Below are positions 5,452 to 12,286 of a stretch of DNA of 12,286 nucleotides, in pieces. The position numbers and the translations under genes are program-made. Source of the DNA: Entamoeba invadens IP1. Taxonomy: Eukaryota; Evosea; Mastigamoebida; Endamoebidae. The DNA lies in the NCBI RefSeq assembly GCF_000330505.1, contig NW_004443536.1, positions 24,136 through 36,421 on the forward strand, read 5' to 3'. Position 1 is the stretch's first letter. Every line of letters begins with the position of its first letter. The notes under the pieces are model-generated. The model was not told the origin of the DNA and ran no database searches. It saw nothing but the letters and a program-made list of their open reading frames with translations.

Positions 5452-7403
5452 ATGAACGCTACTCAACAACAAGACCTCTTTGCGATGTTGATAGAGAAGT
5501 ACATCCAAACTGAAATGAATGGAATGAATTCCATTGCAAGTCTGAAAGGGTTAAAAGAGTTTCCTATCCACACATCTCCACATTTTCCTCGAATAATTCA
5601 AGAATGTTGTCGTCGTGGGAATAAAGATGTTCTAATGTTTATAACAGAGAATTACCCGGACTTTATTGACCAACCTAATGTTCAAGGACAGACCCCTTTA
5701 TTCATTGCTACAGAGAATAATAGACTCGATTTGGCTAATTACTTAATAGAAAACGGAGCAAAGGTTATTCAGATCATACCAACAGGGGATACTTACCTCC
5801 ATTGCATAGCAAAAGTGACACCATCGTCGAAGAAACTTGAATTAATCACAAGAGTGTGGTCGATGTATCCAGAAATGGTTAAATCAGTTAATATCCTCCT
5901 TGAGACACCACTCCATTTGGCAGCACTCTCAGGTGACTTGGAAGCCGTCAAACTTCTCATTGAATACGGTGGAAGACCAACCGACAGAACATCACAGATG
6001 GTCGATGTGTATGGGTATGCCCTCAGTTCTGGGAATAGGCATTTAACGAGTTATTTAAAGCCTTTATGTCGGAAGGAGAATATAAGAAAAGACGAACGTG
6101 TGGGATTCAAAGAATTGAAGTCGGACTCCCAAGTTGAAAGAAATGGAAGTCCGGAAGTTAAAAAGACGTGCAGTTGTAAATCATCGGCCCTTGCACAAGA
6201 CACTTCTTCCATCAAGTCTGGAAGTGATACAATTTCAGAGAAAGATGATGAAGACTGTTGTGATGTCGAAGTGATGAAGTCATTGAAAACAACGGAATGC
6301 ACTATAGACGGACTTTATACCAAATTCCAAAATTACAAAGTGGAAAAGGAGAGCAAAGTGCGACAATTTTTTAAGAAGAATAAAATGAGTAAAGATGGAT
6401 TTATTCAGACGTCCGCCGCGCTCATTAAAGAGGCGTTTTTGTCACGATCAATGCTTGAAAATCCAAACGACTTTGGGAAGGGGAAGAAGTACCGAGTCAT
6501 CTCATTAGATGGGGGAGGAATTAAAGTGTTAATGGAATTGATAATACTCAAGAGACTCTCTGCCGAATTTCCGGATATGTTCACTAAGTGCAATTTGTTC
6601 TGTGGAGTCTCTGCGTCGAGTGCAGTCATCACATGTCTTACACTTGGATATTCCCTTGATGGGTTGATAGCTGTTATAGAGAATGTGATCAGATATTCAT
6701 TCAAGAAAGACAGCATCCAATCTGTGACAAACGCAAAGTACATCAACGACTACTTGAAAGCATTTGGAGAGACCGCGTTTGGAAGTCTCACATTAAAGTG
6801 TTTGCCAAGACATGTTGTCATTCCAGCGTTTTTGATTGACTCTGGAAAGGAGCCACGAGTGTGTAGGGCAGACGTTTTCACTAATATAGTTCCTGGAAAT
6901 GAAACTGAGAAGGTTGCTGATGTCTGTTTAAGAAGTGCAGCAGCTCCCTCGTATTATAAACCTTATCAAAATTATGTTGATGGAGGTGTCATAGATAACA
7001 TCCCATGCGGGCTTGCATGGCCTTTACTAATTGGAGAGAAAGGGATTGGAATTCACATGGAGGACATCGTCTGTCTATCCCTCTCGGCGGGAAGAATTAC
7101 ACCAGCTTACATTGATGTTGAAAAAATTGGGAATGGAGGGATGGTACAATGGGCGACTCAACTTGTTTGTTACTTTTGTCTTATTTACTTTCACTTTTAA
7201 CGAAGTAGGTCGATTTGTTTATGCTTTCAAGAAGAGATGAAACAGTTAAAGAAGCGAAGACGTTGTTTGGGAATCGGTTCTTGAGAGTGGATCCAATTTT
7301 ACCTGGAAGTATATTGCTGGATAATGTTGATCAAATTGATGAAGTGAAGAGAATAGCAGAGGGATATGATTTGGATGACATTAGGTTTGTTGTTTTAGAT
7401 TAA
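5452..7403 (+). CDS. Ankyrin-repeat, patatin-like phospholipase, two exons, 635 aa
   Basis: Exons 5452-7164 and 7209-7403. Residues about 42-180 form four ankyrin-type repeats, best seen at 79-105 (GQTPLFIATENNRLDLANYL) and 150-177 (ETPLHLAALSGDLEAVKLLI). A charged, Cys-containing linker follows (205-300), then a patatin domain from about 347. The oxyanion-hole motif DGGGIK is at 353-358, the nucleophile motif GVSAS at 385-389 (Ser-387) and the catalytic-Asp motif YVDGGVIDN at 508-516. This is the order seen in group VI Ca2+-independent phospholipases A2 (ankyrin then patatin). Such enzymes release fatty acids from phospholipids. Oddly, the usual GXSXG reads GXSXS here. The second exon supplies the domain's end (FLRVDPIL). 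No signal peptide or membrane segment, so probably cytosolic. Confidence 0.9.
7165..7208 (+). other. Intron of the ankyrin-patatin gene (44 nt, phase 0)
   Basis: The donor is GTTTGTTACT and the acceptor GAAGTAG. Splicing joins WATQL to VDLFMLSRR. Without it the frame stops at 7198-7200. The downstream frame has no convincing start of its own and carries a patatin-like C-terminus, which supports the join. Confidence 0.88.
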
Positions 7404-7575
7404 AACATATTGAAACTGATGTATAGAGTTTGGATGAGGAAAAATTGGGAGTAACATCTTTAATTCATTTTTATCGCACATTATAATACAAAATGTGAAT
7501 ATTTACAATAACAAATTCAATAATCGTTTAATTATAATAAAATGGAACATACATTTTTGGCCTGAAACGTTTAAC

Positions 7576-10500
7576 TTATTCATTATCGAAGCTCGCAGAG
7601 TTGTCGTGCTTGGTGTTGATATCATCTAATTCAATTTCTTTGAAAGTAAAGCTTTTTGTGTTACATAAAATGGTGTTTTCTTGAATAATTTGATAGTTGC
7701 TTGGGTGAAGTGTTCTTTGCACATAATGGGTCACAACTTGTGGTAGTGAAGCAAAAGACACTGCTACTATTAACAATAGATAGAATGTTGGTTGTTGGAG
7801 AACAACTATCCACCCATATGATGAGATCCCCATCTTTGACATGTTTGGTATAAACATCACAGCAGTGTATACCACTGCATAGAGTATTACACTTATTATA
7901 AAAGCTGCAAAGACGTATATATTTAACCGTTTTGTGTAAATGAATAAAGTGACCCATATAGAACAGAGACTACAAGTTGTCAGTGATACCGAAGTAAATG
8001 TAAACCCATTCACCTTTCCATAGAATGTAACATCAGTGCCATTGATGACAAAATAAAACAATGAAAAAAAGATTCCCGCTTGTATAACTCCGTACACAAA
8101 CCATTCGATGTACGCAAATAAAGAATAATTTTTGTCGACAAGACTTTCTTTATGACTCTGTGGATACTTTTTGATTTCATCCCAAGTCAAGTCATAGTCG
8201 AAAAGTGCAATTGTAATTGGTGGAAGTGTAGTAAAAAAAGTGTTTGTACATGTAATAATCCAATCATCGTGTAACAATTGAACAGTAAAGTTGGATATAA
8301 AAGCATAGAACATATTAACTAAAAAGAACGCTGCATTCTTGTAAAAGCAGAACTTAATCAATGTTGATATCTGGTATTTACCATTCTTTCCATAGAATAG
8401 TACTAATTTACCCAAGTGATGGAATTGGTGTATTGAAAAGTCTGCAGAAACAGCTGCTTGGTTCCCTTCTTTACCATATATTCCAACACCTACATCTCCT
8501 TTAGTTATCATGGGAATATCATTCATCCCATCTCCAATAGTTAAACACTTTTTGTTTGTCATCTCTTTTAATGCAATGGCAATTTCACTCTTTTGTTTTG
8601 GACTTGCTCGACAACAAACAACACTGGATGAAAACTCCGCAAGCTTTTTGAAGTCTTTTTTGTGGTTAATAAACCAATCAATGTTTTTCTCATAAATTAC
8701 AACACCGATCTGGGTGTCGTCGTGCTTTTCCAGATGTTCCAAACGAGAGTTTTCTATTGACAAATGCGACACAAATTCACTTTCACTTTCATGTGAAAAA
8801 TAAATCAATTCTTGAGTTGATGTAAAAAGATTGCACGAACGAGAAATACTAACTGCTGTCTCCATTTTATCTCCAGTAATTATCCACACTTTAAGTCCAG
8901 CATTTTTTAATAAACTGATTGTCTCGGGAACTTTCTTTTGTAATTGGTCTTCAATTGCAGTGGCTCCAATTAAGGTCAAATTGCATTCCAATTCCATGTA
9001 CATCTTTCTTTGCTGCTCTTTAATGTCTGTGGCAAGAGGATCAATTGCTTTAAATCTAAGTAACCACTCTTCAACAAAGTTCTGGCTCAATTCACGCTTT
9101 GCTACAAACAAAGTACGTAACCCAATTTGTCCAAATGCATCTGCATGGTTCCGTGTTGTAACTTTGATCTGATTTGACTCTTCACTCAAAAGGTTTTCAA
9201 TTGCACTATCAGCACCTTTGGTGTATAAAATGTACTTGTTATCATTTTCAAGTAAAATGCTCATCATCTTTCTCAAGCTGTTAAATTCAATTGTGACTAT
9301 TATTGTGTACTTTTCAATAGTACCATTTCTCGTAATAGTTATTTCATTCTGTGTTCGACTGATTAAGTCAACTCCATTCAAAGAAGCACTTTCGCAAAGT
9401 GCTTCCTCGTCAGGAGACAAAGAACAAAATGATTTTTTATCATTTTGAGTCTCAACAGAACACGAGTTACACAATGCAAGACATGTAAAAAGTTCTTCTA
9501 TTCCTTTATCGTGTTGGTAAGATTGTTTTACATCTATTATTCCATCCTTTGTGTTGTACACTTTTCCACCAACACTGCACTTCAAAAATCGCATTTGATT
9601 TTCTCTACTAAGTTAATTACAAAATTACTTTGAATATACAATGACATGTTTTTTGTTTTTTATTTAGATTATTATCTTTGTACAACAAACGTTAAAGTGC
9701 CAGTCTTATCAGACAACACAAATTCCACCTCTCCCATTTCTTCGATAAGAACACTACAATTCGTCTTCATGCCAACAACAATCTCTTTGCCTTCTTGGTC
9801 TTTTTTACACACTTTGAAATCGTCATCTTTCTCTATAAAAATGCCTTGAAGGTATCGAGTAATTTCAATTGAAGAAGCTAATGATATTGGAACCATGTTA
9901 ATTGTCGCATTAAAAAAGCCAAAAAACTTTTTGATGAAATAGACTGGTTGACTCAAAGTGTAGCCTTCTTTGTTAAGATACCAAAACCCATTTTCTGTGG
10001 TCACAATTCCATGTCTCCACGTTGAAAAACTTGCCATGATAGTACAGAGCGTTAATTGAAAAATGATTGCTGCAATTACCAAGTAATTCAATTTGACATT
10101 TAACCCACTGTTTTTGTTCTGTGGTATTGAAGAGTTCATGGCTTGCTTTGTGTTCTTTCCTGTGTAACAAACAACACCATACAGATAATCAGTTCTTCTC
10201 ATTACTGAACCCCTCATCACCATGTTTTTCTCGTTAAGTGCTGTTTTTATTTTGTCTCCACTCAAAGAAAAGAAGCCTTTAAATATATTAAACACCGGAT
10301 GAGGATATTCACATTCCAATATAGGAGTAAAGGAGTTCAGGTCACTTTCCTGAAGATTAACAAAGCGCTCTGGAACAAATGATGATTTCAAAGTTGTCTC
10401 ACCGTCTAAAGCTGCTGTATCAAAATAACACACTCCATCTTTATGTGCTGAATGGATAGGTATTATGTCGGCTGGAACAACATCATCTTTTTTTAATTTA

Positions 10501-10923
10501 ATGATCATGCCAACACAAATATTTTTGGAAACAATTTGTGTAACCACGCCATTTTGTAAAACAGTGTACTTTGTGTTGTTTGTTCTTCTATCCGAAAAAT
10601 GTCTTTTTGCATCTTCTAGTAACTCTCTTGTGGCTGCAATAATAAGAATGATTGCAATTGGAACACCCGCGGTTATAGGAATGACCGAAGATAAAAAAGG
10701 TATACAACAGATAATAAAATTGACCAGAAAGTACACATTGGTAAGCTGTTTGTATTGAAAAAAAAGAAACTTTGGAATGAAAGTAAAGATGTTGTACTTT
10801 GCTGTTCTTACAACGTTACGGGCCAAGTTTTTGTTTTTGCCTTGGACTATTATGGTCGGGTACACTTCTTCATGTCAGTTTTGAATTAAAAAGTAATGTT
10901 GGCAAACTGTTGTTGTTTAACAT
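7576..10923 (-). CDS. P4-type ATPase, putative phospholipid flippase, about 1072 aa
   Basis: Main exons are 10864-9691 and 9604-7576, with a proposed 16-nt first exon at 10923-10908. P4 landmarks occur in order: the QYKQLTNVYFL region of TM1, DGET (TGES position of other P-type ATPases), PISL in TM4, DKTGT with phospho-Asp at about 391, SPDEEAL (about 460), KGAD (about 526), TGDKMETA (about 640) and GDGMNDI (about 754). Several C-terminal membrane helices follow, with FYKNAAF and LPPITIALFDYD blocks typical of P4 proteins. PISL in TM4 marks lipid rather than ion pumps. Such enzymes move aminophospholipids to the cytosolic leaflet, usually with a CDC50 partner, which is not in this window. Identity is secure. 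The N-terminal residues (about the first 6) rest on the weak micro-exon model. Confidence 0.92.
9605..9690 (-). other. Main intron of the P4 ATPase gene (86 nt, phase 2)
   Basis: On the minus strand it starts GTTTGTTGTA right after DKTGTLT and ends AACTTAGTAG. Splicing gives AC|A (Thr) then ENQMRFLKCSVGGK, matching the conserved P4 sequence DKTGTLTEN. An earlier TAG at 9610-9608 would break the frame. Confidence 0.9.
10865..10907 (-). other. Proposed first intron of the P4 ATPase gene (43 or 40 nt)
   Basis: The long exon's frame has no ATG before the conserved YPTII region and meets an in-frame TGA at 10877-10875. A micro-exon ATGTTAAACAACAACA (10923-10908) followed by GTTTGCC gives a phase-1 join. 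Two acceptors three bases apart (AG at 10869-10868 and 10866-10865) both keep frame, giving MLNNNK-VYPT or MLNNN-MYPT. The donor GTTTGCC is weaker than GTTTGTT. Confidence 0.5.
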
Positions 10924-11993
10924 CAATATGTGGACTTCTGAGATGAACACGTCAAAAGTAGAGTGGTAGTGTAATAGACAATGATCCCAATTTTATAAAA
11001 TCATGTGTGTTTTTTTGTCAAAATTATAATTTCAAGAGAAACAACAGAGGATTCAACTTGTAACCAATTATATTATAGTTAATTTAAACTATTATGTTTA
11101 ATTTTGTTAAATTATGACAATTTAATTGTATATGGGATATAAAAATTGCTGGTAGTTTTGAATGATTTTAGGCTATCAATCTAAAAGGAAATAGAACCCC
11201 CATCATACAAAAAATAAAATCAACTTTTGACACTTCATACATTAACAAAGGTAGCTCTACATTCTTTAATTTAAAGTTGTTTTCTTTAAGGCAAAATATT
11301 ATAAATTAAAATACATGACTTATATAAACGTTATGTCATTTAATTTCAAATCACATCCATCATTCAAACTCAACAACAAATTAGTTTCTGTATTAAACAA
11401 CCTTATTCCTTATATTAAACAAAAAAATAATTATTTTTTTGTACTCTTTTCATTTACAATCCACTCATTACATTACACAAACATACAATATTTTTTGATT
11501 ATTATATGGTAATATCTTAAACGGCAACAATGGACAATTTCAACTTATTGGATCGTTTTTTTACATAAAAAATAATGCTTACTTTTTTAATCTATAATTA
11601 GTCCATATATTTTACTTAAAACTAGATATTGTGAAAAAACTAACTTTATAACAAATTTTGAATTAATTACCCAAATTGTTTTTTGAATTAACTTTTAAAA
11701 GTTGTTTCAAATAATAAACTCAAATTTTGAAATATTTTTTTGAAGACATTGAGCTAAACTTGTAATGATGATAATGCAGATTAAGTCAAAGTGTTTGCTG
11801 TCTATTATATTGTTCTTAATTTAAATATTTTTTTCTAATGCGTTACTGAAATATATTAAATAAATTATGAATATTGTAACATTATCGGATTTCAAAGTTA
11901 TACTTAATGAGGTGAAATTATAATATGAAAATGACTTTGTTTTTGTTTCAAAATTAAAAAGATAAACCACTTCACGACAAATAAAAGTCGAAA
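10924..11993. other. AT-rich spacer
   Basis: About 1.07 kb with no credible gene. The first 100 bases are the upstream region of the minus-strand ATPase gene and are less AT-rich. The remainder is dominated by A/T runs. The only ATG-started open stretch of note, 11315-11512 plus, is low-complexity (rich in N, F, I, L, K and S), has no domain features and looks like chance. I see no tRNA, tandem array or long inverted repeat here. Confidence 0.5.
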
Positions 11994-12065
11994 ATGGAGT
12001 TTGACTTGCGAAGAACTGAAAACTCAAAGTTAAAATGTCGATACAAGAAGTCTTGGACAACCTAA
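11994..12065 (+). other. Upstream ORF of 23 codons overlapping the next start
   Basis: ATG at 11994 opens a 23-codon frame (MEFDLRRTENSKLKCRYKK and four more residues) ending in TAA at 12063-12065. It overlaps the start of the longer frame at 12035 in another phase. If the transcript begins upstream of 11994 it could reduce use of the main ATG. With short Entamoeba leaders the transcript may well start after it, so function is uncertain. Confidence 0.25.
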
Positions 12066-12265
12066 AAATCGAGAATGATATGAACGTAAACGGACGTATT
12101 TTGAAAATTTCGATGATCACACTATACAAGCTCATTAACACACATATCACAGAAATGAAAACCGAGGCCGAAGAAAAGACAGCCAACTTTGTAAAAATGG
12201 TCCAATCCCTTGCAAAGAAATTGAGGGACTCAAAACACAACAGACAACCATTTTATCACAAATGA
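12035..12265 (+). CDS. Short hypothetical protein, coiled-coil-like, possibly frameshifted or partial
   Basis: ATG at 12035 gives 76 codons ending in TGA at 12263-12265. I do not recognise the family. The composition is charged and helical (EVLDNLKIEND, then KTEAEEKTANFVKMVQSLAKK), suggesting a coiled coil. Base composition is richer in G and C than the spacer, so it is probably coding. The last 16 residues (KLRDSKHNRQPFYHK region) look less helical. In the -1 frame from G12217 the same bases read EIEGLKTQQTTILSQM and stay open to the window edge. A one-base shift or error may therefore hide a longer protein. No GTTTG-type donor lies in the visible part. Confidence 0.5.
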   Translation: MSIQEVLDNLKIENDMNVNGRILKISMITLYKLINTHITEMKTEAEEKTANFVKMVQSLAKKLRDSKHNRQPFYHK

Positions 12266-12286
12266 GAACTTACAAATTCCATCAAA

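Noticed and set aside
7031..7240. ORF 7031-7240 as an alternative product
   Set aside because: It is an out-of-frame overlap with the patatin domain and spans its intron without preserving family sequence.
8510..9448. Plus-strand ORFs inside the ATPase gene
   Set aside because: They are antisense shadows of a region with strong P4-ATPase motifs on the minus strand.
5452..10923. Phospholipase and flippase as one functional operon-like unit
   Set aside because: They are convergent on opposite strands in a eukaryote. The shared lipid theme may be coincidence.
11315..11512. 65-codon plus-strand ORF in the AT-rich spacer
   Set aside because: Low-complexity composition as expected of AT-rich chance ORFs, and no promoter or domain features.
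11821..12240. 139-codon minus-strand ORF at the right edge
   Set aside because: Rich in F, I and S, starts with no supporting context and is largely antisense to the 12035 gene or in AT-rich DNA.

Overview
The window looks like nuclear DNA of an Entamoeba-type amoeba. Four things point there. Intergenic DNA is very AT-rich and coding DNA clearly less so. Introns are short (about 40 to 100 nt) and their 5' splice sites start GTTTG, mostly GTTTGTT. Upstream regions are short, with TATA-like boxes close to the ATG. Two genes encode grainin-type EF-hand proteins, a family known from Entamoeba granules. Frequent TCG, GCG and GGG codons make me lean to Entamoeba invadens or a relative rather than E. 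histolytica; that is an inference.

Layout. Positions 1-650 are repeat-rich: a long AT-rich inverted repeat (1-223), a GC-rich array of about 20-bp period carrying AGGACGTCCT palindromes (about 312-430), and a 215-bp MITE-like palindrome with TA-type ends (434-648). A three-exon gene for a YIPF5/Yip1-family Golgi/ER membrane protein follows on the plus strand (1062-2033). The next 1.2 kb has no protein gene, but holds a promoter-like TATA/Inr pair followed by a less AT-rich, structured stretch (a possible non-coding RNA, 2377-2580) and two perfect hairpins. A divergent pair of grainin-like EF-hand genes comes next (3262-3897 minus, 4434-5081 plus). The plus-strand copy has its TATA box inside the loop of a near-perfect 16-bp inverted repeat.

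After another AT-rich palindromic spacer lies an ankyrin plus patatin-like phospholipase gene with one 44-nt intron (5452-7403, plus). It is convergent with a P4-type ATPase (phospholipid flippase) gene on the minus strand (10923-7576), whose main intron follows directly on the DKTGT phosphorylation motif. About 1.1 kb of AT-rich spacer follows. A short coiled-coil-like gene starts at 12035, close to the right edge, and may be frameshifted or incomplete.

The genes are separate eukaryotic transcription units, not an operon. A theme of membrane trafficking, granules and lipids is visible (Yip1, Ca2+-binding granule proteins, phospholipase, flippase), but neighbourhood alone does not show that they act together. 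I see no clearly new multi-gene system. The most unusual signals are non-coding: the 20-bp palindrome array, the possible structured RNA and the TATA-in-loop hairpin.
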